Assembly (NCBI RefSeq): GCF_002269125.1
Contig: NZ_NQKI01000011.1
Coordinates: 1 to 64,000, forward strand
DNA: 64,000 nucleotides
Reading direction: 5' to 3'
DNA from: Pseudomonas lundensis
Lineage (GTDB): Bacteria; Pseudomonadota; Gammaproteobacteria; Pseudomonadales; Pseudomonadaceae
Notes under the pieces: generated by a model
Told to the model about the DNA's origin: nothing
Database searches by the model: none
What the model saw: only the letters and a program-made list of their open reading frames with translations
Made by a program: the position numbers and the translations under genes
In this document: piece by piece, positions 28,830-37,988 of the stretch
How the letters are laid out: each line of letters begins with the position of its first letter
Numbering within the stretch: position 1 is the stretch's first letter

Positions 28830-29034
28830 CCTGGCGTCACGTAGCGGTGACAAAAGTTACCGTTACGTGTCAGACAAAGCCGAGACAGATGCAGGCACTA
28901 GGGTTAATGTGATCGCCCTGCTTGTGTCTGATGCGTTTAAGCAGGCGAACCGAGTTCCTCCCGTCATTAATGTGGAGGTTTCGGTGTATTCAGTGTCCAA
29001 CAGGCAGTTCAAGCAAAAAAGGATATCCGCAGCG

Positions 29035-30699
29035 ATGGCGTACTACCGCACTCCTCATGACGTTACCGCTCTGCCCGCTTGGCAAGCGTTGAAGCAACAC
29101 CGCGCAGGCATGCAAAATTTCAGCATGCGCGACGCGTTTAACAGCAACCCCAAACGTTTTGAAGATTTCACCCTGAGCAGCTGCGGGCTGTTCCTGGACT
29201 ACTCGAAAAACTTGATCACCAACGAAACCCGCTCGCTACTGGTCGATCTGGCCAACGAAGTCGACCTCAAGGGCGCAATCAAATCGTTGTTCTCTGGCGA
29301 GATTGTCAACGCCTCTGAAGGCCGGCCGGCTTTACACACGGCGCTGCGCCGCCCAGTGGCCGACAAGCTGATGGTGAATGGTGCGGACATCATGCCCGAG
29401 GTGCATAAAGTCCTGAACAAGATGACCGAACTGGTCGGGCGCATACATGAAGGCCTGTGGCGTGGTTATACCGAAAAGCCCATCACCGACATCGTGAATA
29501 TCGGTATCGGCGGCTCCTTCCTGGGCCCCGAACTGGTGTCTGAAGCGCTGTTGTCCTACGCACAAAAAGGTGTTCGCTGCCATTACCTGGCGAATATCGA
29601 CGGCAGTGAATTCCACGAGCTTTCGCACAAGATCCGCGCTGAAACCACCCTGTTCATTGTTTCGTCCAAATCTTTCAACACCCTCGAAACCCTGAAGAAC
29701 GCCCAAGCCTCCCGCGCCTGGTATCTGGCACAAGGCGGCTCTGAGGCCGAACTGCATCGCCACTTCATCGCCGTGTCGAGCAACAACGAGGCGGCAGTCG
29801 CGTTCGGGATTCGCGAAGAAAATATTTTCCCGATGTGGGACTGGGTCGGCGGTCGTTATTCGCTGTGGTCGGCTATCGGCTTGCCTATCGCGCTGGCCAT
29901 CGGTATGTCCAACTTCAAAGAATTGCTGTCCGGCGCCTACAGCATGGACCAGCACTTCCAGACCGCCCCGTTCGAGCAAAACATGCCTGTGCTGATGGCC
30001 GCGCTGGGCGTCTGGTACGGCAATTTCTGGGGTGCGCAGAGCCATGCAATCCTGCCGTACGACCACTACCTGCGTAACATCACCAAGCATTTGCAACAAT
30101 TGGACATGGAATCCAATGGCAAGAGCGTGCGCCAGGACGGCACCCCCGTGTCCACGGACACCGGCCCCGTGATCTGGGGCGGCGTGGGCTGCAATGGTCA
30201 GCACGCGTATCACCAGTTATTGCATCAGGGCACACAACTGATTCCGGCCGACTTTATCGTGCCGATTGTCAGCTTCAACCCAGTAGCCGACCACCATCAG
30301 TGGCTATATGCCAACTGCCTGTCCCAAAGCCAGGCTCTGATGCTGGGTAAAACCCGTGAAGAGGCCGAGGCCGAACTGCGCGAAAAAGGCATGCCCGAAG
30401 ACGAGGTGCAAAAGCTCGCACCGCACAAGGTGATCCCGGGCAACCGTCCGAGCAACACCTTGGTGGTCGAACGCATCAGCCCTCGCCGTCTCGGCGCGCT
30501 GGTGGCGCTGTACGAGCACAAAGTGTTCGTGCAAAGCGTGATCTGGGGCATCAACGCCTTCGATCAATGGGGCGTAGAGTTAGGCAAAGAGCTGGGCAAG
30601 GGCGTCTACTATCGCCTCACCGGCAGCTTGGAAGAGCCGGCCGATGATGCTTCGACCCAAGGCCTGATCAACTACTTCCGCGGTCGCCATCGCGGTTGA
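29035..30699 (+). CDS. pgi: Glucose-6-phosphate isomerase
   Basis: Pgi interconverts glucose-6-phosphate and fructose-6-phosphate. In pseudomonads, which lack 6-phosphofructokinase, it runs mainly towards glucose-6-phosphate for the Entner-Doudoroff cycle. Signatures are [14 protein letters not shown] (about 157-170) and [14 protein letters not shown] near 505-518. I start at [16 protein letters not shown], giving 554 residues, the family length. The frame is open for 79 more codons upstream, but that part is unrelated to Pgi. Confidence 0.96.
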   Translation: MAYYRTPHDVTALPAWQALKQHRAGMQNFSMRDAFNSNPKRFEDFTLSSCGLFLDYSKNLITNETRSLLVDLANEVDLKGAIKSLFSGEIVNASEGRPALHTALRRPVADKLMVNGADIMPEVHKVLNKMTELVGRIHEGLWRGYTEKPITDIVNIGIGGSFLGPELVSEALLSYAQKGVRCHYLANIDGSEFHELSHKIRAETTLFIVSSKSFNTLETLKNAQASRAWYLAQGGSEAELHRHFIAVSSNNEAAVAFGIREENIFPMWDWVGGRYSLWSAIGLPIALAIGMSNFKELLSGAYSMDQHFQTAPFEQNMPVLMAALGVWYGNFWGAQSHAILPYDHYLRNITKHLQQLDMESNGKSVRQDGTPVSTDTGPVIWGGVGCNGQHAYHQLLHQGTQLIPADFIVPIVSFNPVADHHQWLYANCLSQSQALMLGKTREEAEAELREKGMPEDEVQKLAPHKVIPGNRPSNTLVVERISPRRLGALVALYEHKVFVQSVIWGINAFDQWGVELGKELGKGVYYRLTGSLEEPADDASTQGLINYFRGRHRG

Positions 30700-30746
30700 T
30701 TGAGCGCCAGCCAGTCTCCCCGACTGGCTGGCACAACCGAGACAGC

Positions 30747-31619
30747 ATGGAAATCATTCGTCGCCCCATCGAACGCCAAATCATGAGCCTGACCGGGCTT
30801 TCACTCGGCCAGCTCGACCTCGAAAACCCAAAAGGCGATCCCGGCCTGTTCGGTCCCGACTCCATCAGTTGGCAAGTGCACGGTGATTTCACCAGCATGC
30901 TGATTGGCGGTATCAGCGCGTTGATGCTGCAAGCTTTACACCCGCTGGCACTGGCCGGGGTGTGGGATCATTCCAATTTCAGACAAGACATGCTCGGGCG
31001 GCTGCGTCGCACCGGGCAGTTCATTTCCGGCACCACGTTTGGCTCGACCGCAGACGCCAACTGGCTGATCGACAAGGTGCGCACCATTCACCTGCAGGTC
31101 ACCGGCACCGGCCTCGATGGCCGCCCTTATGTTGCCAGCGACCCCGAGTTGCTGACTTGGGTGCATGTCGCTGAGGTCAGCAATTTTCTGGCCGCACACT
31201 TACGCTATCGAAACCCCGATTTATCAGCCGCAGATCAAGACCGGTACTACGACGAAATTGCTGTTGTCGCTGAGCGACTGGGCGCGACTGATGTGCCGCG
31301 CTCGCGCCAGCAAATCGCTGATTACCTGCAACAGGTTCGTCCCCAGTTGTTATGTGACGAGCGCAGCCATGAAGTCATTCGCCTGCTGCTCAATGCGCCC
31401 TCCCCCAGCGTGCTGGCCAAACCGTTTGGCGCCCTGATGATGCAGGCCGGAATCGATTTGCTACCCGATTGGGCCAGCGATCATCTAGGGCTGTATCAAC
31501 GTCCTCTGACCCGTACGTTGATTCGCGCCAGCGTCAATCGCACGGCCCCCCTTTTGCGCTGGGCTGTGCGCAATGGCTCAGTACAAAGGGCGCGGCGGCG
31601 AATGGGATTAATGAATTAA
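30747..31619 (+). CDS. MpaB-family (DUF2236) oxygenase-like protein
   Basis: A 290-residue protein of the DUF2236/MpaB group, in which several members are haem-dependent oxygenases or latex-clearing-like enzymes. The conserved features are LMLQALHPLALAGVWDHS near 50-67 (the His is a probable ligand), the arginine-rich RLRRTGQFI and the later HVAEVSNFLA. Substrate is unknown. I choose the ATG encoding MEIIRRPIERQ. No export signal is visible. It follows pgi by 47 bases. Confidence 0.75.
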   Translation: MEIIRRPIERQIMSLTGLSLGQLDLENPKGDPGLFGPDSISWQVHGDFTSMLIGGISALMLQALHPLALAGVWDHSNFRQDMLGRLRRTGQFISGTTFGSTADANWLIDKVRTIHLQVTGTGLDGRPYVASDPELLTWVHVAEVSNFLAAHLRYRNPDLSAADQDRYYDEIAVVAERLGATDVPRSRQQIADYLQQVRPQLLCDERSHEVIRLLLNAPSPSVLAKPFGALMMQAGIDLLPDWASDHLGLYQRPLTRTLIRASVNRTAPLLRWAVRNGSVQRARRRMGLMN

Positions 31620-31767
31620 CACCGTTCCCGCGGGCGAGCGCTAAGGGTTGCAGTATAACTTGACCCTTTGCTGCCCTCGGCAGCGACTACACGAGGGAAG
31701 GATATTTGTGACACCATGCGCGCCTGATTCCGAGCGACAAACGCCAATAATAAAGAGGATTCGCGCC

Positions 31768-32949
31768 ATGCAAGACGTCGTCATCGTTGCTGCCACTCGC
31801 ACTGCCGTCGGCAGCTTCCAAGGTTCACTGGCCCACGTCCCCGCAGTTGATCTGGGGGCGGCGGTGATTCGTCAACTGCTTGAGCAGACCGGCCTGGACG
31901 GGGCTCAGGTCGATGAAGTCATCATGGGTCAGGTGCTGACCGCAGGCGCCGGTCAGAATCCGGCCCGTCAGGCCGCGATCAAGGCCGGCCTGCCATTTGC
32001 AGTGCCTGCGATGACCCTGAACAAGGTCTGCGGCTCTGGTCTCAAGGCGCTGCACCTTGCTGCGCAGGCCATTCGTTGCGGGGATGCTGATGTCATCATT
32101 GCCGGTGGTCAGGAGAACATGAGCCTGTCCAACTACATCGTGCCGGGCGCCCGTACCGGACTGCGCATGGGCCACAGTCAAATCGTCGACACCATGATCA
32201 GCGACGGCTTGTGGGATGCCTTCAACGATTACCACATGGGTATTACGGCCGAAAACCTGGTCGATAAGTACGGCATCAGCCGCGAAGCTCAAGACGCGTT
32301 TGCCGCCGCCTCTCAACTAAAGGCCATCGAAGCCATCGAAACCGGCCGCTTTGTCGATGAGATCACGCCAATTTTGATCCCGCAGCGCAAAGGTGATCCG
32401 ATTGCCTTTGCCACTGACGAGCAACCCCGCGCGGGGACCACGGAAGAATCGCTGGCAAAACTGCGCCCTGCATTCAAAAAAGACGGTTCTGTCACAGCAG
32501 GTAATGCATCCTCACTCAACGACGGCGCAGCAGCCGTGATGTTGATGAGTGCCGAAAAAGCTAAAACCTTGGGTTTGCCTGTGCTGGCAAAAATTGCCGC
32601 TTACGCTAACGCAGGGGTGGACCCGGCCATCATGGGCATCGGCCCGGTGAGTGCGACCCAACGCTGCCTGGCCAAAGCTGGCTGGACGCTGGCACAACTG
32701 GACTTGATCGAAGCCAACGAAGCCTTCGCCGCGCAAGCCTTGTCGGTCGGTAAAGAACTGGGCTGGGATGCGAGCAAGGTCAACGTAAATGGCGGCGCCA
32801 TTGCCATTGGTCACCCGATTGGCGCGTCAGGCTGCCGGATACTCGTCACCCTGCTCCACGAAATGCTCAAGCGCGATGTCAAAAAAGGCCTCGCGACCCT
32901 GTGTATCGGTGGCGGTCAGGGCGTAGCGTTGGCGATTGAGCGCGCGTAA
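31768..32949 (+). CDS. Acetyl-CoA C-acetyltransferase (thiolase)
   Basis: A 393-residue biosynthetic-type thiolase that condenses or cleaves acetoacetyl-CoA. The nucleophilic Cys is in [13 protein letters not shown] (about 88), the second Cys/His site is in [15 protein letters not shown] (about 349), and the C-terminal GGGQG loop is present. The gene could serve degradation of ketone bodies or amino acids, or a polyhydroxyalkanoate-type pathway; no neighbour decides. The ATG at 31768 is chosen with GAGG upstream; the 40 codons before it look non-coding. An AtoB/PhaA/BktB subtype cannot be told. Confidence 0.92.
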   Translation: MQDVVIVAATRTAVGSFQGSLAHVPAVDLGAAVIRQLLEQTGLDGAQVDEVIMGQVLTAGAGQNPARQAAIKAGLPFAVPAMTLNKVCGSGLKALHLAAQAIRCGDADVIIAGGQENMSLSNYIVPGARTGLRMGHSQIVDTMISDGLWDAFNDYHMGITAENLVDKYGISREAQDAFAAASQLKAIEAIETGRFVDEITPILIPQRKGDPIAFATDEQPRAGTTEESLAKLRPAFKKDGSVTAGNASSLNDGAAAVMLMSAEKAKTLGLPVLAKIAAYANAGVDPAIMGIGPVSATQRCLAKAGWTLAQLDLIEANEAFAAQALSVGKELGWDASKVNVNGGAIAIGHPIGASGCRILVTLLHEMLKRDVKKGLATLCIGGGQGVALAIERA

Positions 32950-32962
32950 GAAACGTCGCATC

Positions 32963-32988
32963 GCAGGAGCGATCCGACTCGCTCCTGC
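32963..32988. repeat. REP-like palindrome after the thiolase gene
   Basis: GCAGGAGCGA and TCGCTCCTGC form a 10-bp stem with a six-base loop. The GGAGCGA core resembles the dispersed REP elements of Pseudomonas. It may also act as a transcript end. Confidence 0.6.
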
Positions 32989-33051
32989 ACAAAATCACCT
33001 GCGTTGTTCTGTTAAACTCCCGCGCCTTCTCTGTCCCCTAAGGCGCAACGC

Positions 33052-34065
33052 ATGTCTTCCTTGAATCAGGCGCTGCGCGCCGCCCTCGATAACCGTCACG
33101 ACCTGCTGGCCGAGCTGCACGCTCAGGGCACGGATTGCTATCGCCTGTTCCATGGCAGCCAGGAAGGCGCCGGCGGGCTGACCATCGACCGTTACGGCCC
33201 GCAGTTACTGGTGCAAAGCTTCCACCAGCGGCTTGAACGCAATGATTTGCTGCAACTGCATGACGCCATCAATCGTCATTTGGGGCTGGAACTGCTGCTG
33301 GTCTACAACGACCGTTCCCAGGGCAATTCCCGTATTGATCGAGAAGACACGGTCTACCGCGCTGACGAGGCTGCTCTTCAGGACATGATTGGCCACGAAT
33401 GGGGCCTTAACTACAGGGTGCGCGGGCGCCATGCGGGTCAAGACCCGCTGTTGTTTCTCGACCTGCGCAACGCGCGCGGCTGGGTCAAACAGCACAGTGC
33501 CGGCAAGCGCGTGCTCAACCTGTTCGCCTACACCTGCGGGGTTGGCCTGAGCGCTGCGGCAGGCGGAGCGAGTGAGGTTTGCAACCTGGATTTCGCAGAA
33601 GGCAATCTGGCAGTAGGTCGTGAAAACGGACTGTTGAACCCCGAATTGCCCACCATGACCTTCGTGCAGTCGGACTATTTCGCAGCGATTCGCCAGTTGG
33701 CCGGTTTGCCGATTATTCAGCGCCGCCACAAGCTGCCGGCTTACCCGCGCATGGAGCAACGCGAATACGATCTGGTCTTGCTGGACCCGCCCGCGTGGGC
33801 CAAAAGTGCTTTTGGCACGGTGGACCTGCTGCGTGACTATCAAAGCCTGCTAAAACCCGCCGTGTTAACCACCGCGCCGGACGGCGTGCTGATTTGCTGC
33901 AACAACCTGGCGAAAGTCAACATGGACGACTGGCGTGAAAGCGTGTTGCGTTGTGCCGAAAAAGCGGGACGCCCGGTACGTGACTGGCAGGTGCTGGCTC
34001 CGGCCAGCGATTTCCCGTCAATGGACCGCCAACCACCGCTCAAGACGTTGGTTTTGCAGTTCTAA
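33052..34065 (+). CDS. Class I SAM-dependent methyltransferase, RlmI/RlmK-like
   Basis: A 337-residue methyltransferase close to the rRNA m5C/m7G enzymes RlmI and RlmKL. It shows FLDLRNARGWVKQH, the SAM site VLNLFAYTCGVGLSAA (about 163-178) and YDLVLLDPPAWAKS (about 241-254). It lacks the N-terminal PUA domain of RlmI, and the target nucleotide is not certain. It stands alone between the REP-like repeat and the DUF748 gene. Confidence 0.82.
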   Translation: MSSLNQALRAALDNRHDLLAELHAQGTDCYRLFHGSQEGAGGLTIDRYGPQLLVQSFHQRLERNDLLQLHDAINRHLGLELLLVYNDRSQGNSRIDREDTVYRADEAALQDMIGHEWGLNYRVRGRHAGQDPLLFLDLRNARGWVKQHSAGKRVLNLFAYTCGVGLSAAAGGASEVCNLDFAEGNLAVGRENGLLNPELPTMTFVQSDYFAAIRQLAGLPIIQRRHKLPAYPRMEQREYDLVLLDPPAWAKSAFGTVDLLRDYQSLLKPAVLTTAPDGVLICCNNLAKVNMDDWRESVLRCAEKAGRPVRDWQVLAPASDFPSMDRQPPLKTLVLQF

Positions 34066-34176
34066 GTCCCTCATCCTGCTCGGTAAAACCCTGATCAAAT
34101 ATAAGGCGATCGTCTCGGAACCAGAATCGCGTGCCATACTCCAAGGCACCTCCGACTGTAATAGACGACGCCTCAC

Positions 34177-37104
34177 ATGCCCAAAGGATTGATTCGCGCC
34201 ATTGGCGCCGTGCTGACTGCCCTCGCACTTTATAGCTTGCTCGGCTTTTTGATCGTACCCGGCATCGGCTTGCGCATCATCAACCAGCAGTTGGCCAACT
34301 ATGCCACTGTCCCCGCCCGCCTTGATCGCCTTGAGTTCAACCCCTTCAGCCTTGAGTTGACGCTGTGGGGACTCAAGATCGGCGAGCCGGGCAAGGAACA
34401 GGTTGGGTTTGAACGTTTGTACACCAATTTGCAGGCGGACAGCCTGTGGACCAAAGCCTTGCACCTTGCCGACGTGCAACTGGACAAGCCCAAGACAGAA
34501 CTGGTGTTCAGCAAGGAGGGAGCGCTCAATCTGACGCAGCTGTTCAAACTCCCCGCCAGCGAACCGACGCCTCCCGCCCCTGACAGCAAGCCTTTCCCGC
34601 TGCGCATAGATCGCATCAAGCTGGCGGACGGCTATCTGCATTTTGCTGACGTGCGGCCTAGCGAGCCGATCGAGTTTTTGTATGACTCGATGAATCTGGA
34701 ATTGAAGAACCTCAGCACACTCCCCGACGACAATGCTGACATGACCTTGGTCGCAGCAGGACCCGAAGGCGGCCGGATCGACTGGACCGGGACCTTGAGC
34801 ATCGTGCCGATTGCGTCCGAAGGCACTCTCAAAGTCACCGATGGCAAAATGAAAGTCTGGTGGCCTTACGTCCGTGATGCTTTGCCGCTGGTGCTGGAAG
34901 ACGGCGTACTCAATTTCAGTACCGACTATAAATTGAACCTGGCTAAAGAAACCGAGATGGTGCTGAGCAATGCCTCGGCCAGTATTGCGCCGTTCAAGCT
35001 CAACGCGCCCGACGGCCGCCCATTGGCGCGCCTTGAACGCCTGGATGTCAGTAACACCACGGTCGATCTCGCCAAACAGCAAGTCGTGGTAGGCAAGATC
35101 AACAGTAAGAACCTTGAAACCTGGGCTACCCGCGAAGCAGACGGCCAATTGGACTGGCAAAAACTGTTCGCCAGCCAGCCCGCTTCGCGGGCCAAGCCAA
35201 AAGCCAACGACCCGGTGACGGTTGAAGCCCCTAAGCCCGGCCCGGTCGCGCCGAGCAAACCCTGGCAAGTGCTGCTTAAGGACGTTGAGCTGCGCGATTA
35301 TCGCTTACACCTGGCCGACAAAGAGCCCAAAACACCTGTCGCACTTGAAGTCGGCCCGCTGAATCTGAACCTGAAGAATTTCGACAGCCTGAACCAGTCG
35401 CCCTTCAACCTGAAGCTCGATACCGGCATCGGCAAACAAGGCAAGCTCACCGCCAGCGGTGACGTGAACCTGAACCCGGTCAGCGCCAAATTGAAGGTCA
35501 CCACCAAAGACATAGACCTGCGTGTGGCACAGGCTTACATCGACCCGTTTATCCGCCTGGAGCTGCGCAGCGGCATGCTGGACAGCGACCTTGCTGTCGA
35601 CCTTAAACGCATCGACCCGCTGACCTTCACTGTGCAGGGCAACGTGCAGATAGCTCAGTTACATACCCTCGATACCATGAAAAGCCGCGATTTCCTGAAG
35701 TGGCAGCGTCTGGAACTGGAGAAGCTGAACTATCAACACGGCGACAGCCTGTCGATTGCCAAGGTCAACTTTGCGCAGCCGTATGTGCGCTTCATGATCA
35801 ACGATGATCGCACCACCAACATTGACGACCTGCTGATTCCGCAACCCGCTGGCAGCGCCAGTAAAAGCAACGCCAAGCCCGCTGCTGGCAAAGAGAAGCC
35901 CTTGGGCATTCACGTGGGCGGCATCGCAATCAATGACGGCTCGGCTAACTTTGCCGACTTCAGCCTGACCCCTAACTTTGCCACAGCGATTCAGCAGCTA
36001 AATGGTCAGATTGGCACCATCGATAGCCGACAGGCCAAACCCGCGAGCGTCAACGTGGCCGGTAAGGTGGACCGCTATGCGCCCGTCACCATTAAGGGCA
36101 GCGTCAACCCTTTCGACCCGATGGCGAGTCTGGACATCGCAACCAGCTTCAAACGCGTAGAGCTGACCACGTTAACGCCCTACTCGGGCAAGTTCGCGGG
36201 CTATCGCATTCGCAAAGGACGTTTGAATCTGGATTTGCATTACTTGATCACCAAAGGCCAACTCAAGGCCGAAAACAAACTGGTGGTTGAGCAGTTGCAG
36301 CTTGGCGAGAAAGTCGACAGCCCTGATGCCGTGGATCTGCCCATTAAACTGGCCATCGCGTTGCTTAAAGACACCGACGGCAAGATCTCCATCGAGCTTC
36401 CGGTAACAGGTGACCTGAACAACCCGCAGTTCAGCGTGATGCCGATTGTGTGGCAAACCTTGCGCAATCTTGTGTTACGCGCCGCACAAGCGCCCTTCAA
36501 GTTCATTGGCGGGCTGATCAGCGGCGGTGGTGCCGAAGACCTCGGCACGGTGTCCTTCGCGCCAGGCTCCAGCGAGCTGAACGCTGATGCACAGAAGGCT
36601 CTGACAACCCTCGCAGCGGCTCTCAAGGAGCGCCCTGCCCTGCGCCTGGAGATTGAAGGCACGGCGGCGCAAAGCAGCGATGGACCTTTCATTGCAAAAG
36701 AGCGGCTGGAGCGTGAGTTCCAATACAACTACTACAAAATCTTGCAACGCCGGGGCGACAAAGTGCCTGCGCAAGCGTCACTGCTTAACGTCCCTGATGA
36801 CGAGAAAGGCCCGTTACTGGAAGGTATTTATCGCACCCGACTCAAACAGCAGCCTCCCGCCGAGTGGGCGAAATTGAGCCGTGATGAACGTGCGCAAAAA
36901 ATGAGCGATGCGCTGATCGACTTCTGGAGCAAAAGTGAGGTGCTGTTACGTCAGCTGGGGCAGGAGCGCGCCAGCAGCATCAAGGACTTCCTGGTGGACA
37001 AAGGCCAGCTGGCTGATGAGCGCGTGTACTTTGTGGACGCTACGCTCGGTCAAGCAGAAAGCGATGGTCGCGTGATTTCACCTCTGCATCTGGACAGTGA
37101 ATAA
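34177..37104 (+). CDS. AsmA-like / DUF748 envelope protein
   Basis: A 975-residue protein with one N-terminal membrane segment (about 5-27) and a long periplasmic beta-rich part with repeated DUF748 units, similar to AsmA/TamB bridge-like proteins. The last part (about 785-975) starts GTVSFAPGSSELNADAQKAL and looks like a degenerate OmpA-type domain. AsmA-like proteins are implicated in phospholipid transport between membranes; that role here is inference. It is a single gene between hairpins. Confidence 0.82.
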   Translation: MPKGLIRAIGAVLTALALYSLLGFLIVPGIGLRIINQQLANYATVPARLDRLEFNPFSLELTLWGLKIGEPGKEQVGFERLYTNLQADSLWTKALHLADVQLDKPKTELVFSKEGALNLTQLFKLPASEPTPPAPDSKPFPLRIDRIKLADGYLHFADVRPSEPIEFLYDSMNLELKNLSTLPDDNADMTLVAAGPEGGRIDWTGTLSIVPIASEGTLKVTDGKMKVWWPYVRDALPLVLEDGVLNFSTDYKLNLAKETEMVLSNASASIAPFKLNAPDGRPLARLERLDVSNTTVDLAKQQVVVGKINSKNLETWATREADGQLDWQKLFASQPASRAKPKANDPVTVEAPKPGPVAPSKPWQVLLKDVELRDYRLHLADKEPKTPVALEVGPLNLNLKNFDSLNQSPFNLKLDTGIGKQGKLTASGDVNLNPVSAKLKVTTKDIDLRVAQAYIDPFIRLELRSGMLDSDLAVDLKRIDPLTFTVQGNVQIAQLHTLDTMKSRDFLKWQRLELEKLNYQHGDSLSIAKVNFAQPYVRFMINDDRTTNIDDLLIPQPAGSASKSNAKPAAGKEKPLGIHVGGIAINDGSANFADFSLTPNFATAIQQLNGQIGTIDSRQAKPASVNVAGKVDRYAPVTIKGSVNPFDPMASLDIATSFKRVELTTLTPYSGKFAGYRIRKGRLNLDLHYLITKGQLKAENKLVVEQLQLGEKVDSPDAVDLPIKLAIALLKDTDGKISIELPVTGDLNNPQFSVMPIVWQTLRNLVLRAAQAPFKFIGGLISGGGAEDLGTVSFAPGSSELNADAQKALTTLAAALKERPALRLEIEGTAAQSSDGPFIAKERLEREFQYNYYKILQRRGDKVPAQASLLNVPDDEKGPLLEGIYRTRLKQQPPAEWAKLSRDERAQKMSDALIDFWSKSEVLLRQLGQERASSIKDFLVDKGQLADERVYFVDATLGQAESDGRVISPLHLDSE

Positions 37105-37208
37105 TCGTTGCTCAGCCATGAAAACAAATGCGAGGCAGGCTTTGAGCGGCTTGCCCGTTGAGCTTGATGGGTGACCAAACTTCACCGAAGTTACCCCGCC
37201 CAAATAGA

Positions 37209-37238
37209 ACAGCCCCCGACGCAAGCGTCGAGGGCTGT
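37209..37238. terminator. Long hairpin after the DUF748 gene
   Basis: ACAGCCC...GGGCTGT with inner CGACGC/GCGTCG form a 30-base near-perfect stem (one mismatch) about 100 bases past the stop. No T-run follows on the plus strand. It may stop transcription from both sides, as a convergent gene follows. Confidence 0.6.
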
Positions 37239-37284
37239 AATGACCACATCCATGTGGCCGTCGCATGAACCAATTTTGAAAGCT

Positions 37285-37309
37285 GCAGATGATCGGTCAG
37301 ATCATCTGC
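37285..37309 (-). terminator. Terminator candidate of the BON-domain gene
   Basis: GCAGATGATC and GATCATCTGC form a perfect 10-bp stem with a five-base loop, 35 bases past the BON gene stop. The tail AGCTTTCAAAATT is weak in T. Confidence 0.6.
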
Positions 37310-37343
37310 TCCGGCTTTCCCCCGGTTCTACGAGAAAATAATC

Positions 37344-37697
37344 TTACTCAGCTTTCAAGCCGTCAGCCGATACGGCTTTTACGCCTTTGACATTCTTGGC
37401 GATGTTTACGGCAGTTGTTTTCTGCGCGTCAGTTACAGCAACCGTGGAGGACAAAGATACGACACCCTTGTTGGTCTCTACTTTAATGTCAGTGCCTGGA
37501 ATGCCTTTTTCGGTCAGCAGGTCTGATTTAACTTTGGTGGTGATCCAGGTATCAGAAGTAGCTTCTTTGGCTTTAGTAACTTCGCCAGCAGCGACGACCA
37601 TAGGCGCCTGAGCAGTGGATTGAGCAGCAAATGCTGCGTTGGCCATAGTCAGGGTCAGAGCGGTGGCAGTTGCAGCAGCGATAGCGAACTTCTTCAT
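37344..37697 (-). CDS. BON-domain periplasmic protein (OsmY-like)
   Basis: A 117-residue exported protein: a signal peptide with cleavage after NAAFA (about residue 24), a short linker and one BON domain (about 48-115: DTWITTKVKSDLL...GVVSLSSTV...NVKGVKAV). BON domains bind membranes or phospholipids, and OsmY-type proteins respond to osmotic or envelope stress. AGGAG precedes the ATG. A good sigma-54 promoter lies about 65 bases upstream, unusual for this family. Confidence 0.88.
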   Translation of the reverse strand: MKKFAIAAATATALTLTMANAAFAAQSTAQAPMVVAAGEVTKAKEATSDTWITTKVKSDLLTEKGIPGTDIKVETNKGVVSLSSTVAVTDAQKTTAVNIAKNVKGVKAVSADGLKAE

Positions 37698-37761
37698 ACG
37701 AGTTACTCCTGTCTTCTTTAAAATCTGCGCCGGCGTGCGGCTGCAGGGTTATCAGTACTAT

Positions 37762-37778
37762 TGCAGGCGCTGTGCCAA
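37762..37778 (-). promoter_or_regulatory. Sigma-54 promoter candidate of the BON gene
   Basis: On the minus strand TTGGCACAGCGCCTGCAATA contains GG (37776-37775), ten bases, then GC (37764-37763). It differs from the crcZ promoter in only a few spacer bases. Transcription would start near 37751, about 54 bases before the ATG. The activator site was not found; the 290-base stretch 37698-37988 holds AT-rich DNA and short palindromes. Confidence 0.7.
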
Positions 37779-37938
37779 CTTTTTAAAAAAATAAAACCCT
37801 TTAAAATCAATAGCTTATAAGTTATGTCAACTTCCTCCTTCGTGCAAAATGCATGGCCGGCCTGTTTGATTGCATGCAAGTTGCAGCTTTTCTCTCATGG
37901 CCTTTAGCCCACTGCGACCCTGCTTTTGAGGCGCGCAT

Positions 37939-37967
37939 AAAAAAAGGATCCCGAAGGATCCTTTTTT
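37939..37967 (-). terminator. pnp operon terminator
   Basis: AAAAAAGGATCC and GGATCCTTTTTT form a 12-bp stem with a CGAA loop, about 20 bases after pnp. It is symmetrical and could work from either strand. Confidence 0.88.
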
Positions 37968-37988
37968 CAACAGACGCTCAGGCCGCGA

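Noticed and set aside
28798-29034. Open frame of 79 codons in front of pgi, in frame with it
   Set aside because: It has no ribosome site, no similarity to Pgi N-termini and contains the operator-like palindrome. Pgi from MAYYRTP has the family length.
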